A stretch of 49,749 nucleotides of DNA from an uncultured Pseudomonadales bacterium (GTDB lineage Bacteria; Pseudomonadota; Gammaproteobacteria; Pseudomonadales; Pseudohongiellaceae): positions 1 to 49,749 of the forward strand of contig CALTDI010000013.1 in NCBI GenBank assembly GCA_943842505.1, given 5' to 3'. The stretch's first letter is position 1; every line of letters starts with the position of its first letter. Shown here in pieces: positions 33,801 through 42,101 of the stretch. The notes below the pieces were generated by a model. It did not search any database and was not told where the DNA came from. It was given only the letters and a program-made list of their open reading frames with translations. Made by a program: the position numbers and the translations under genes.

Positions 33801-35162
33801 TTAAATAAATCCCAGAATCCACATTACGCAGACGGCAGCAAAAGAGGTAATGCCGCCGACCAGGGTCGCGCCCCCGTAACTAAACACGGCGTCTGCGACA
33901 CTTAGTTTGGTTAACGAAGTACACACCCAGAAATAACTGCTGTTCACGTACTTAATAATTACCGAGCCACTGGCGCCAGCCAACATGGCAGCCTCCGGAG
34001 ATAAGCCAAGCGTTCCCAGCATGGGTGCGACCAGCGATGCGGCGGTAATAACTCCCACAGTGGTAGACCCGGTAATCAGATTGCCAATAATGCCTATTAC
34101 AAAGGGTAGCAAAATTGTGGGCAGTCCATAGTCGGTAAACATCATAGCGATAAAATCGACCGCCGGTGTGCCCCGCAATATTGCACTCAGCGAGCCCCCA
34201 AGCCCGGTAACAACCAAGATCATTGCAGAGGTTCTAAGGGCTGCTTCGACCCATTGGTCCTTGGCCTTCTCTCGCGCATCGGCGCTCTTGATATTTCGAT
34301 AGGCTAACCATACACCCACCGATAGGGCTATCACCGGCCAGCCCAGATAGGAAAAGATAGTTCGCAGAATATGTCCCTCGTCGAAAACCAGACCGACGAC
34401 ACTCTGTGTGCCTATCAGTACGATAGGAATCACTATGGGCATGTAGGAGCTTAAGGTGCTGGGCAATTCTTCTTCCGAGTGATCGAAATCACTGCCATCA
34501 AATTCATCTGAGGCCTGTGTCTTAATGCGCGGGCCCGCCACATAAACACCCCAGGCCCAACAGCTTAGAGACCCAAACAGACAGGCAATACTGCCGAAGA
34601 TAATCGTCTTGCCAATGTCGGCGCCTACCAGGGCCGCCGCCGCCAGCGGCCCCGGCGTGGGCGGAACAATCGCATGGGTTAGCTGCAGGGCACCGACTAA
34701 GCCGGTGGACATGACGGCGATACTCACTCCCATACTCTTGGCAGCCGAGTGCACCAGGGGATTAAGGATAACGAAGGCGACGTCTGAGAAAATGGCGACA
34801 CCGATAACAAAGCCGGTCAGGGTTAATGCCAGCGGCATACGATTGGAGCCGATCAGGTTCACCATAGATCGAGTGATGACCTGAATGGCACCGGTATGTT
34901 TAAGTGCCTCGGCAATGATAGAGCCAAGCACAATGACTACGCCTATAGACCCCAGGGTATTTCCAAAACCGGATTCGAAGGCATCGATAAAATTATTCTG
35001 CTGCACACCGGGCAGAACACCGAATAGCAGAATCGGAACTAACAGGGCGAAGAAGACATGCCACTTCCATTTGGCTATGAGAAAAAGCAGAAGAAAAATA
35101 ACAACGGCGAAGCCCATAAGCGAAACCGCGGGGCTCATACTGACTGCAGTAGATGGATCCAT
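33801..35162 (-). CDS. GntP family permease
   Basis: 453 residues, highly hydrophobic throughout with about 12-14 helices. Family marks include GFGNTLGSIGVVIVLGSIIAEALKHTGA, HAIVPPTPGPLAAAALVGADIGKTI and LITGSTTVGVITAASLVAPML. GntP proteins import gluconate and related sugar acids, and other hydroxy acids, by proton symport. GGAG lies 5 bases before the ATG. It is convergent with the hydroxyacid dehydrogenase and lies downstream of the aminotransferase gene on the same strand (132 bp gap), so the substrate is more likely a hydroxy acid such as glycerate or lactate than gluconate. That assignment is inference from neighbours. Confidence 0.93.
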   Translation of the reverse strand: MDPSTAVSMSPAVSLMGFAVVIFLLLFLIAKWKWHVFFALLVPILLFGVLPGVQQNNFIDAFESGFGNTLGSIGVVIVLGSIIAEALKHTGAIQVITRSMVNLIGSNRMPLALTLTGFVIGVAIFSDVAFVILNPLVHSAAKSMGVSIAVMSTGLVGALQLTHAIVPPTPGPLAAAALVGADIGKTIIFGSIACLFGSLSCWAWGVYVAGPRIKTQASDEFDGSDFDHSEEELPSTLSSYMPIVIPIVLIGTQSVVGLVFDEGHILRTIFSYLGWPVIALSVGVWLAYRNIKSADAREKAKDQWVEAALRTSAMILVVTGLGGSLSAILRGTPAVDFIAMMFTDYGLPTILLPFVIGIIGNLITGSTTVGVITAASLVAPMLGTLGLSPEAAMLAGASGSVIIKYVNSSYFWVCTSLTKLSVADAVFSYGGATLVGGITSFAAVCVMWILGFI

Positions 35163-35216
35163 GAAAACTCCGGCACTTATTCTTAGTATTATTATTCTTG
35201 GCTAGGCTTCGAGTTT

Positions 35217-35252
35217 CTAAACTTCAGTATGCCTCTAAACTTCAGTATGTCT
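35217..35252. repeat. 18 bp tandem duplication
   Basis: Two adjacent copies of CTAAACTTCAGTATGCCT (35217-35234 and 35235-35252, one mismatch) in the spacer between the aminotransferase and GntP genes. It is probably a replication-slippage duplication; no function is evident. Confidence 0.8.
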
Positions 35253-35294
35253 CTTAGTTATTAGTAAGCAGAATCCTCAGGCAGATACTGTGTC

Positions 35295-36476
35295 TTACGC
35301 AGAGCCTGCTAAAAATTCCAGCGCCGCATTCACGCCGCCCTTGGTATGAGGAACGCCTGCAATGCTCAGGCCCATCTCGACTCCGCTGAGGGTTCCGGCC
35401 ATCATCAGCTCGTTGAAATCCCCGATATGGCCGATGCGAAAGACAGTACCCTTCACCTTGCCCAGCCCCATCCCCAGTGACATATTGAATTTCTCCAGGA
35501 TGACGTTCCGCAGAACATCCGCATCATGGCCTTGGGGCATTAATACCGCGGTGGTGGAGTTTGAATACTCATCAGGGTTTACACAAAGATTCTCCAGCCC
35601 CCAACCGGCTACAGCCAACTGCGTGGCGTGTGCCAGACGGCGATGCCGCGCGAAGACATTATCCAGACCTTCGTCGTACAACATACCGAGTGCTTCATCG
35701 AGGCCGTAGAGTAGATTAGTACTTGGCGTATAGGGGAAGTAACCCTTTTTATTCAGTTCCAGCATGGACTCCCAACTCCAATAGGAATGGGGGAATGTCG
35801 AGGCCTTGCTGGCTGCCAGGGCTTTTTCACTGACAGCGTTAAAGCACAAACCCGGTGGCAGCATTAAACCCTTTTGGGAGGCGCTGATAGTAACATCGAT
35901 GCCCCAGTCATCATGCCTCAATTCGGTACAGGCTAGAGAGGACACTGCATCCACCATGAACAGGGCAGGGTGGTCGACCGCATCGATGGCCTTCCTGATT
36001 TTGGCGATATCGCTGGTCGCGCCACTGGAGGTTTCTGTATGCACCGCCAGCACTGCCTTAATCTGATGTGACTGGTCTTCCAGCAGATGCTGCTGAACGA
36101 CCGCGGCATCGATACCCTGACGCCAGTCTCCTTCAACCCAGATTACTTCCAGGCCCAGTTTTGTCGCAACGTTCTTCCACAGGGTTGCGAAATGCCCAGT
36201 CTCGAAAGCCAAAACTTTGTCTCCCGGACAAAGCGTATTCAACAGCGATGATTCCCAGCCGCCGGTGCCTGAGGCGGGAAAGATAAAGATAGGGGATTTG
36301 CTGTTGAACACAGCACTAAGCTTGTCCAGAACTCCCAGAGTCAGCTGGGCAAATTCGGGGCCCCGATGATCGATAGTGGGTTGGGCAATAGCACGCAGCA
36401 CTCTATCGGGTACATTGGATGGGCCCGGTATTTGTAGAAAATGCCGGCCTGCTTGATGGGAGTTGTTCTCAGACAT
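35295..36476 (-). CDS. Alanine/serine/aspartate-glyoxylate aminotransferase family (class V)
   Basis: 393 residues, fold type I PLP enzyme. It opens with the family signature FLQIPGPSNVPDRVLRAIAQPTIDHRGPEF. The PLP Asp is in LFMVDAVSS (176) and the Schiff-base Lys is Lys202 in SASQKGLMLPPGL. HTETSSGA is the substrate-loop motif. The family transfers amino groups from alanine, serine or aspartate to glyoxylate, giving glycine. The first 30-60 residues resemble serine-glyoxylate and BhcA-type (aspartate-glyoxylate) enzymes, which I cannot separate by eye. AAGGAA lies upstream at a rather long spacing. It lies upstream of gntP on the same strand, probably in one unit. Confidence 0.92.
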   Translation of the reverse strand: MSENNSHQAGRHFLQIPGPSNVPDRVLRAIAQPTIDHRGPEFAQLTLGVLDKLSAVFNSKSPIFIFPASGTGGWESSLLNTLCPGDKVLAFETGHFATLWKNVATKLGLEVIWVEGDWRQGIDAAVVQQHLLEDQSHQIKAVLAVHTETSSGATSDIAKIRKAIDAVDHPALFMVDAVSSLACTELRHDDWGIDVTISASQKGLMLPPGLCFNAVSEKALAASKASTFPHSYWSWESMLELNKKGYFPYTPSTNLLYGLDEALGMLYDEGLDNVFARHRRLAHATQLAVAGWGLENLCVNPDEYSNSTTAVLMPQGHDADVLRNVILEKFNMSLGMGLGKVKGTVFRIGHIGDFNELMMAGTLSGVEMGLSIAGVPHTKGGVNAALEFLAGSA

Positions 36477-36660
36477 GAGCGTTAGTCGTTCCTTGATTAC
36501 CTACTCTGAAAATTAGCTGGCACAAGCCAGGGCAGTAGGCGCCCTGACTAGAGCCAATACTATTCGACAATCTGCAAAAAATCATCCTAACGCCTACCGC
36601 CGACTACTAACACTTCAGGGCTGGCTCTCTGGCGAGAAGGCTTTTCGTCAGCCACCGACC

Positions 36661-37941
36661 CTAGTCGGGAACTCGATTCCCCGCTATCCAGACGCTTGCT
36701 ATGGTTTTAGAGTTGGCTATGTCCTCGGCCGGGTTGGCGTCCAGTACCAGCAGGTCGCCCCATTTGCCGGGCTCCAGGGTTCCTATATCTCCCATACCCA
36801 TGCAGTCGGCAGCGACACCGGTTGAGGCGCGTATAGCCTCAATTGGGCTCATTCCCGCTTCCACCATCATCTGCATTTCCATGTGTTCGAAATAGCCCTG
36901 AAATCTTGCCGGTGGCCCCGTGTCTGTGCCCATGGCTATGCGAACGCCGCCGTCGTGTAGCGCCTTGATATTTGCCATCGCAACTTCAAGGGCGACCTTG
37001 TAGCCGGCTGCGGCGCGGCTGTTGCGCATTTGAGATTGCCGCTCCGGGCTTCTTAGTTGCTCAACAGTTGCTGCGTCGGCCTCTTTCAAGAAATAGGGGT
37101 CAGAGAAAAACGCAGGCTCACTCTCGTAGATGAAGGTCGACACCTCTCGGGTCAAGGTGGGGATGTAGCACACGCCCCTTTCATTGATGAGGTCGATGAA
37201 TTCATCATCCACTGGCAAGTCGCGCACGCTGTGTGCAATCAGATCAGTGCCTGAATTAAGAATGAATTTTGCATCGTCCAGATAGAATAAATGCGCCGCC
37301 ACCGGCAGCCGCCGGATATGGGCCTGATCGACCAGGGCTGCGAAGATGTCTCTTGGTATCTTTGGCGTGGTGCCAAGGTTATCGTCCATTCTCACCTTGA
37401 TGAAGTTTGCCCCCATGTCGGCATTGCGGTTCACCTCGGCGCGAATCGCCGCCTCAGAATCGCCGATCACCACGCTGCCAGCAACATAGATTCTGGCGCG
37501 CTGCAGGGATTGATCGAACTGACTATTGCGCAGAGCAAAACCCTGCTCCTCATCGCCACCGAGGCTGTTTACCGTGGTGACCCCATAACGCGCATAGAGT
37601 CCTAATTGCCGCACTAGATTCTCGGTGGTGTAGTGGCCTTCCTCCAGACCGAGTGTGCCACCTACGTGACCGTGGGCATTGATAAGGCCCGGCATAATCG
37701 TCTTGCCAGCCACGTCGATTATCTGCGCCCCGGCAGGGACGGTTACCGCACTGCGCGGACCTACGGTGCGAATTCGCCCGTCGGTGATGACCACGACACC
37801 GTCTTCGATTGGACCGGCCATCGTGCCATCGATAATACGTGCACCGACAAAGGCAATGCTTCCCTCATTGGCGCTCGAGGTGCTGCTGTAAACTAGCAGC
37901 AAACTGAAAATGGCGAGTAAACCTGTTGTTATTTTTCTCAT
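36661..37941 (-). CDS. Exported amidohydrolase family protein
   Basis: 426 residues. A Sec signal (TTGLLAIFSLLLVYSSTSSA) and AGGAG 8 bases before the ATG support the start. It is a metal-dependent TIM-barrel amidohydrolase of the imidazolonepropionase-like/prolidase type. Metal ligands are visible: GLINAHGHV (His90, His92), Lys in NFIKVRMDD, His in VAAHLFYLDD, His in LIAHSVRDLP, and Asp in AMGTDTGPP. N-terminal beta-sandwich residues and the C-terminal GTLEPGKWGDLLVLDANP complete the fold. Such exported enzymes often hydrolyse cyclic dipeptides or X-Pro/acyl amides, or lactones; the substrate is not defined. It is divergent from an amidase (168 bp), suggesting joint use of amide substrates. 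Confidence 0.93.
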   Translation of the reverse strand: MRKITTGLLAIFSLLLVYSSTSSANEGSIAFVGARIIDGTMAGPIEDGVVVITDGRIRTVGPRSAVTVPAGAQIIDVAGKTIMPGLINAHGHVGGTLGLEEGHYTTENLVRQLGLYARYGVTTVNSLGGDEEQGFALRNSQFDQSLQRARIYVAGSVVIGDSEAAIRAEVNRNADMGANFIKVRMDDNLGTTPKIPRDIFAALVDQAHIRRLPVAAHLFYLDDAKFILNSGTDLIAHSVRDLPVDDEFIDLINERGVCYIPTLTREVSTFIYESEPAFFSDPYFLKEADAATVEQLRSPERQSQMRNSRAAAGYKVALEVAMANIKALHDGGVRIAMGTDTGPPARFQGYFEHMEMQMMVEAGMSPIEAIRASTGVAADCMGMGDIGTLEPGKWGDLLVLDANPAEDIANSKTIASVWIAGNRVPD

Positions 37942-37992
37942 GATTTCTTCTCCTAGTGGGCATTGGAGAGGATTCCTCCAAAAAAAGCAACC

Positions 37993-38025
37993 GTATCGGG
38001 GTCGTATCGGGGTCGTATCGGGGTC
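37993..38025. repeat. Three tandem 11 bp units in a divergent promoter region
   Basis: GTATCGGGGTC occurs three times head-to-tail without mismatch at 37993-38003, 38004-38014 and 38015-38025. It lies between the divergent amidohydrolase and amidase genes and runs into the hairpin at 38020-38058. It could be a binding-site array or simple slippage. Confidence 0.9.
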
Positions 38026-38058
38026 AGGGTAAAAAAACTGTATTTTTACCCTGTCCCC
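38020..38058. repeat. Inverted repeat in divergent promoter region
   Basis: GGGGTCAGGGTAAAAA (38020-38035) pairs with TTTTTACCCTGTCCCC (38043-38058), one mismatch in 16, with a 7-base loop. The G4TCAGxGTAAAAA arm matches the partial motif recurring at 12627, 20135 and 46608. Since genes on both sides start here, it is unlikely to be a terminator unless it acts as an attenuator. Confidence 0.8.
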
Positions 38059-38109
38059 TTTTATGCTGTTCTCTTCTTTCCCGTGGCCATCTTCAAAATG
38101 GAATAACCC

Positions 38110-39513
38110 ATGACACCACTATGGCAACTCAGCGCGACCGATCAGGCGGCAGGTATCCGTGACGAAAAATTTTCCGTAACGGCGCTTGTTGAATCCGTGC
38201 TACAGCGCGTAGCGCTAAGAAACCCCGAACTCAATGCAATCGTCGATCCATTGGCAGAGCAGGCGTTAATAGCCGCGGCAAAGGCCGATGCCGCGGTGGC
38301 AAGTGGCGAACAACTTGGCTGCCTGCATGGCGTGCCGGTCACCGTGAAGGTGAATGTCGATACCAAGGGCAGGCCGACTACCAACGGCATGGAGGTCTTC
38401 AAAGATGTCATCGCGCCGGACAATTCACCCATCGTACAGAACCTTCTGAATGCCGGCGCCATCATCATCGGGCGCACCAATACTCCAGAGATGTCCATGC
38501 GCCTGACAACGGACAATCCGCTGTATGGCCTGACGCGAAACCCCTGGAACCTGGCTATGTCCCCAGGCGGCTCATCCGGGGGCGCCGCCGCCTCAGCTGC
38601 TGCGGGTTTCGGCGCCATTCACCACGGCAATGATATTGCCGGTTCGCTGCGTTATCCGGCGACGGCCTGTGGCTTGAGTACTATCAAACCGGGGCTGGGT
38701 CGAGTGCCAGCCTATCTTCCTTCGGCGAAGGCCGAGCGTGGCATGTTGGCGCAACTGATGTCTGTGCAAGGTGTAGTTTGTCGAGAAGTTAAAGATGTCA
38801 GGCTGGCGACCCAGGTGTTGATGCGCCATGATCCCCGCGACCCCTGGCATGTGCCCATGCCTTTTAGCCAGCAAGACACAGCGTTACCAAAAATTGCTTA
38901 TTGCAAAGAGGCCCATGGCTATCCAATACACAAAGACATCGTGGAAAATCTAGATCGGGCTGCGTCTATTCTCGAGGCGGCGGGCTATCAGGTCGAAGAG
39001 ATAGAGACCCCCTCCATCGCCGAAGCCGCCAAAGCCTGGCTGCAGGTTACTAACTTCGAAATGAAGAGAACTCTGGAGCCCGTTTTTAAAGAACACGGCA
39101 GCGCGATCATCAACCAGATATTTGAGGGCTACTATCAGCTGGAAGACATGGTAGATGCCGAGGGTTATCTATTGGGTATTGCCGAACGTACCCGCATGGT
39201 GCGCGAGTGGAACCTATTACTGGCAGACTACCCACTGGTATTGACGCCCTACCTGATGCGGCCGGGCTATCCCAGCGACTACGATGAAACTTTTGAGGGC
39301 GTCGAGGATCTTTTTCGAACTTCCATCTATAGCTACGGCGTAAATTACATAGGCATGCCCGCGGGCCACGTGCCGGTAGATTTAGTGGAGGGTCTGCCTT
39401 CGGGCGTGCAGCTGATCGGCCAGAAATGGCGGGAGGATCTTATTCTGGATGCCATGGAAGTGATTGAGAATGCGACGGGCGTAATGACGCGAAAGCTTTG
39501 GGATAGAGAGTGA
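38110..39513 (+). CDS. Amidase signature family protein
   Basis: 467 residues, no signal peptide, so cytoplasmic. The Ser-cisSer-Lys triad is visible: Lys80 in HGVPVTVKVNVD, a Ser of GGSSGG (153-158), and nucleophile Ser179 in GNDIAGSLRYPA. IIIGRTNTPEMSM and LYGLTRNPWNLAMSPGG are standard family blocks. These enzymes hydrolyse carboxamides (acylamides, Glu-tRNA in GatA, indole-acetamide, urea derivatives). A gatB/gatC neighbour is absent, so this is a catabolic amidase and not GatA. It is divergent from the exported amidohydrolase, which may supply its substrate. It is convergent with the PLP enzyme at 39599. Confidence 0.94.
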   Translation: MTPLWQLSATDQAAGIRDEKFSVTALVESVLQRVALRNPELNAIVDPLAEQALIAAAKADAAVASGEQLGCLHGVPVTVKVNVDTKGRPTTNGMEVFKDVIAPDNSPIVQNLLNAGAIIIGRTNTPEMSMRLTTDNPLYGLTRNPWNLAMSPGGSSGGAAASAAAGFGAIHHGNDIAGSLRYPATACGLSTIKPGLGRVPAYLPSAKAERGMLAQLMSVQGVVCREVKDVRLATQVLMRHDPRDPWHVPMPFSQQDTALPKIAYCKEAHGYPIHKDIVENLDRAASILEAAGYQVEEIETPSIAEAAKAWLQVTNFEMKRTLEPVFKEHGSAIINQIFEGYYQLEDMVDAEGYLLGIAERTRMVREWNLLLADYPLVLTPYLMRPGYPSDYDETFEGVEDLFRTSIYSYGVNYIGMPAGHVPVDLVEGLPSGVQLIGQKWREDLILDAMEVIENATGVMTRKLWDRE

Positions 39514-39528
39514 GGCGATAACAGAGGT

Positions 39529-39588
39529 AGTAGTAAAGCTAGTAGTAAAGTTAGTACCAGTGCCAGTAACGAAGATAGCAACAGAGTA
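39529..39588. repeat. 12 bp-period degenerate tandem repeat
   Basis: Five successive 12-mers between convergent genes: AGTAGTAAAGCT, AGTAGTAAAGTT, AGTACCAGTGCC, AGTAACGAAGAT, AGCAACAGAGTA. The first two are near-identical and the others keep the AGTA start or purine pattern. It lies just after the amidase stop (39513). Confidence 0.65.
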
Positions 39589-39598
39589 GATGAAAACC

Positions 39599-40645
39599 TC
39601 AGCCCCTGCCTTCGGTCGCAATAGCCAAACAAGTTGATTCATCAGACAAGGGAATACCAAGTTGTTTCGCCAGTAAAATGGCAGCCACTCCAGCCGCGCC
39701 CGAGGGCGTTGTGGTAATACCTCTTTCATCTAGATAGGTAACTGCAGCGGCAGCGTCAGACTCACTGATACAGACAAACTTGTCGGCATATTCTTGTAAG
39801 GCCGAGAACGCCAGCAGTGAGGGTTCTTTGCAGTCCAGCCTGCCCATGCTGGAGACCGGCCCTTTAACGCTTGTTAGTTCCCCGCGTTTATTGCTCTCAA
39901 AAAGACACGGTGCCGCATCGGGTTCTACCACTATGATCTGTGGCTGCGTATCCCACTGTTGCCTAATGTGCAAGGCGATAGCGGCGGCCATGCCACCCAC
40001 CCCGGCCTGCAGAAAAACATGACTAGGCCAGTTATTCTTAACAAGAAAATGTTGCCGCATCTCCTGCGCCATCACGGTGTAGCCTTCCATCACCAGCGTG
40101 GGTATTTTCAGGTAGCCCGGCCAGGAACTATCCGCCAGCAGTATCTTGTCTGGTTCTCCATTTTCACATTCTTCCTGCGCCGCTTGCATGCTTTCTTCAT
40201 AGATCTCGCCCGATCGGATGACATCCGCGTTGAGGCTTCTCAGCTTTGCTGCGAAGGATTCAGGCACGGTATCAGCGAGATGTACGCGGCACTTCGCATT
40301 GACCAGTTGCGCGCCCTTTGCAACCGCGATGCCGTGGTTGCCTGCACTGGCACAAACAAAGGTGAATTGTGCACACCATTTCTGCACGGGCTCTTCGAAT
40401 AGTTTTTCTGCGTCGAGAGCTGAGCCATTCTCTTCCTGCCATCGATCCAACAGGACGGCCGCAACGGCATAAATTCCGCCAAGTGCCTTGAAAGCGCCCA
40501 AGTTGAATCGGGATGTTTCATCTTTGATCAGGAGTTGCGCCCCAATGGGAGTGGGCAGGGTGTGCAGTGGGGTAGGCGCATAGAAAGGACATTGACGAAT
40601 CAAGTCCCAGGGCCTTTGTGTGTCAAGTAGTAAGCGAGTCAGCAT
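39599..40645 (-). CDS. PLP-dependent ammonia-lyase (diaminopropionate ammonia-lyase/threonine dehydratase-like)
   Basis: 348 residues, fold type II. The Schiff-base Lys53 is in RFNLGAFKALGGIYA, which matches the DpaL-type pattern (KDEshRFgLnAFKmLGG). The substrate loop is CASAGNHGIAVAKGA, and QAGVGGMAAAIAL is the phosphate-binding Gly-rich loop. The family eliminates ammonia from 2,3-diaminopropionate, serine, threonine or beta-hydroxyaspartate. It is shorter than YgeX/DpaL (about 400), so I do not give a symbol. It stands alone on the minus strand between the convergent amidase and the divergent threonine aldolase. Together with the aminotransferase it hints at beta-hydroxy amino acid metabolism. 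Confidence 0.88.
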   Translation of the reverse strand: MLTRLLLDTQRPWDLIRQCPFYAPTPLHTLPTPIGAQLLIKDETSRFNLGAFKALGGIYAVAAVLLDRWQEENGSALDAEKLFEEPVQKWCAQFTFVCASAGNHGIAVAKGAQLVNAKCRVHLADTVPESFAAKLRSLNADVIRSGEIYEESMQAAQEECENGEPDKILLADSSWPGYLKIPTLVMEGYTVMAQEMRQHFLVKNNWPSHVFLQAGVGGMAAAIALHIRQQWDTQPQIIVVEPDAAPCLFESNKRGELTSVKGPVSSMGRLDCKEPSLLAFSALQEYADKFVCISESDAAAAVTYLDERGITTTPSGAAGVAAILLAKQLGIPLSDESTCLAIATEGRG

Positions 40646-40982
40646 GTTTCAATTGTTCGTTCAGTGTCATTTAACTTAAACCGCCAAAATGCCTAGGTAA
40701 AGATTCAGAGTGCCGTTAAAATTTTGGCGTTTCAGTAGACCCTATGGCTCGAATTGGTCCTGTTGTATTAAGGTGCTTGCTATCCCCAATACCTCCTTTA
40801 CTATCTAGAAATAGATCATACCAGTTCATGAGAGCATACATGTCGTAATTCATTCGCTACAGGTATTCGAGCTAACTTGCCGCTGCCCCCAATAGAGGAA
40901 AGTGAGGGGGCGCAGTGAGTTGTCAAATTATTCAGGTTCAGTTCCATCGTTTCAGTGACTGTATTCAATGAGAAACCATTCT
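40646..40982. promoter_or_regulatory. Divergent intergenic region
   Basis: 337 bp between the PLP ammonia-lyase-like gene and ltaE, so both promoters lie here. An imperfect inverted pair CTGCCCCC (40883-40890) and GGGGGCGCAG (40906-40915) is present. AGTGAGTTGTCAAATTATTC at 40916-40935 weakly resembles family 2. Nothing more is supported. Confidence 0.4.
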
Positions 40983-42002
40983 ATGATTGATTTAAGAAGT
41001 GACACCGTTAGTAAGCCTAACGAAGCCATGCGCGCACAGATGAGTGCGGCCCCCGTGGGGGATGACGTCTTTGGTGATGACCCAACGGTTAATGCACTCG
41101 AAGCGAAGGTCGCAAAACTAACAGGTAAAGAGTCTGCACTGCTATTGCCTTCTGGCACCCAGAGTAACCTGGTAGCCTTGCTCTCCCACTGCCAGCGAGG
41201 TGACGAGTACATCGTTGGGCAGGATTATCACACCTACCTTTACGAGGCCGGGGGTGGTGCTGTGTTTGGCAGTGTGCAACCGCAGCCGATTCCCGTCGAA
41301 ACAGATGGCAGCCTGAATCTTGACGTGGTGAAGTCGCGTATCAAGCCAGACGATTCGCATTTTGCGCGCAGCAAGTTACTGGTGCTGGAGAATACCCACA
41401 ACGGCAAGGTGCTTGGTCTCGACTACATGGATCAGGCTTCTCGCTTCGTTAAAGATAATGGCCTGTCCCTGCATCTCGATGGTGCTCGGGTATTCAATGC
41501 CGCGGTGGCCTTGGGGGTCGATGTGTCCGAGATCGCCAGTTATGTAGATAGTGTGTCGATCTGCTGTTCCAAGGGACTGGGTGCTCCCGTCGGCTCGCTA
41601 CTTTGCGGTACAGTCGAGTTCATCGATGCGGCAAGGCGCTGGCGCAAGATGGCCGGTGGTGGCTTGCGGCAGTCAGGCATTCTGGCGGCGGCTATCGATT
41701 ATGCGCTGGATAACAATGTCGATCGACTCCAGGTCGATCATGCCAATGCAAAACGTCTGGCCCAATCCCTGGCGCAGATCGATCAGATCGATGTGCTCAG
41801 CAATCAAACCAACATGGTTTTTATCGGCCTGGCCAGTCGTGAGATAGGCGAGCAATTCGCCGTGAGTGCAGCCGAGCAGGGAGTTAAAGTCATCGGTGGG
41901 CAGAGGATGCGTTTGGTGACGCATCTGGATATCGATGAAGATGACATCGCCAAAGTAGTAGGTCTATTCAGGTCGTTTTTTACAGGCAAGGAAACACTTT
42001 AG
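40983..42002 (+). CDS. ltaE: Low-specificity L-threonine aldolase
   Basis: 339 residues from the ATG at 40983 (MIDLRSDTVSKPNEAM), the start seen across the family; an ATG five codons earlier is in frame. It is a PLP fold type I enzyme cleaving L-threonine and L-allo-threonine to glycine and acetaldehyde. Near-diagnostic blocks are APVGDDVFGDDPTVNALE, LLPSGTQSNLVALLSHC, LLVLENTHNGKVLGL, LHLDGARVFNAAVALG, the Lys loop SICCSKGLGAPVGSLL, and WRKMAGGGLRQSGILAAA. Length is standard. It provides glycine, which links it to the glyoxylate aminotransferase at 35.3 kb. It is divergent from the ammonia-lyase-like gene. Confidence 0.96.
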   Translation: MIDLRSDTVSKPNEAMRAQMSAAPVGDDVFGDDPTVNALEAKVAKLTGKESALLLPSGTQSNLVALLSHCQRGDEYIVGQDYHTYLYEAGGGAVFGSVQPQPIPVETDGSLNLDVVKSRIKPDDSHFARSKLLVLENTHNGKVLGLDYMDQASRFVKDNGLSLHLDGARVFNAAVALGVDVSEIASYVDSVSICCSKGLGAPVGSLLCGTVEFIDAARRWRKMAGGGLRQSGILAAAIDYALDNNVDRLQVDHANAKRLAQSLAQIDQIDVLSNQTNMVFIGLASREIGEQFAVSAAEQGVKVIGGQRMRLVTHLDIDEDDIAKVVGLFRSFFTGKETL

Positions 42003-42009
42003 AACAAAG

Positions 42010-42083
42010 GCTAGGGGCACTGATAATTGAGTAACCTAAGAAACACTTTCAACTTTAGCTGGCCTGCTAAGTTATGAGTGATC
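42010..42083. repeat. Degenerate family-2 repeat between convergent genes
   Basis: GCTAGGGGCACTGATAATTG (42010-42029) followed after about 40 bp by TAAGTTATGAGTGATCC (42068-42084) resembles the arms TAGGGGACACTGACAACTTA and its complement, with several changes. It sits between the ends of ltaE and the SDR gene. Confidence 0.45.
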
Positions 42084-42101
42084 CTGCTTTGCAGACATTT
42101 T

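Noticed and set aside
37095..37110. AGGGGTCAGAGAAAAA motif within the amidohydrolase gene
   Set aside because: It encodes the normal residues FFSDPY in frame and is flanked by conserved protein sequence, so it is probably coincidence and not an inserted element.
38110..39513. GatA subunit of the tRNA amidotransferase
   Set aside because: No gatB or gatC nearby and a different C-terminal half; a catabolic amidase fits better.
39345..39632. Leu-rich minus-strand open frame at the amidase 3' end
   Set aside because: It is antisense to the amidase and its Leu run is the translation of the 12 bp repeat; no initiation signals.
35295..42002. Complete beta-hydroxyaspartate cycle cluster
   Set aside because: Genes are on both strands and not contiguous, the aldolase is LtaE-type, and no iminosuccinate reductase or regulator is present; only a loose resemblance remains.
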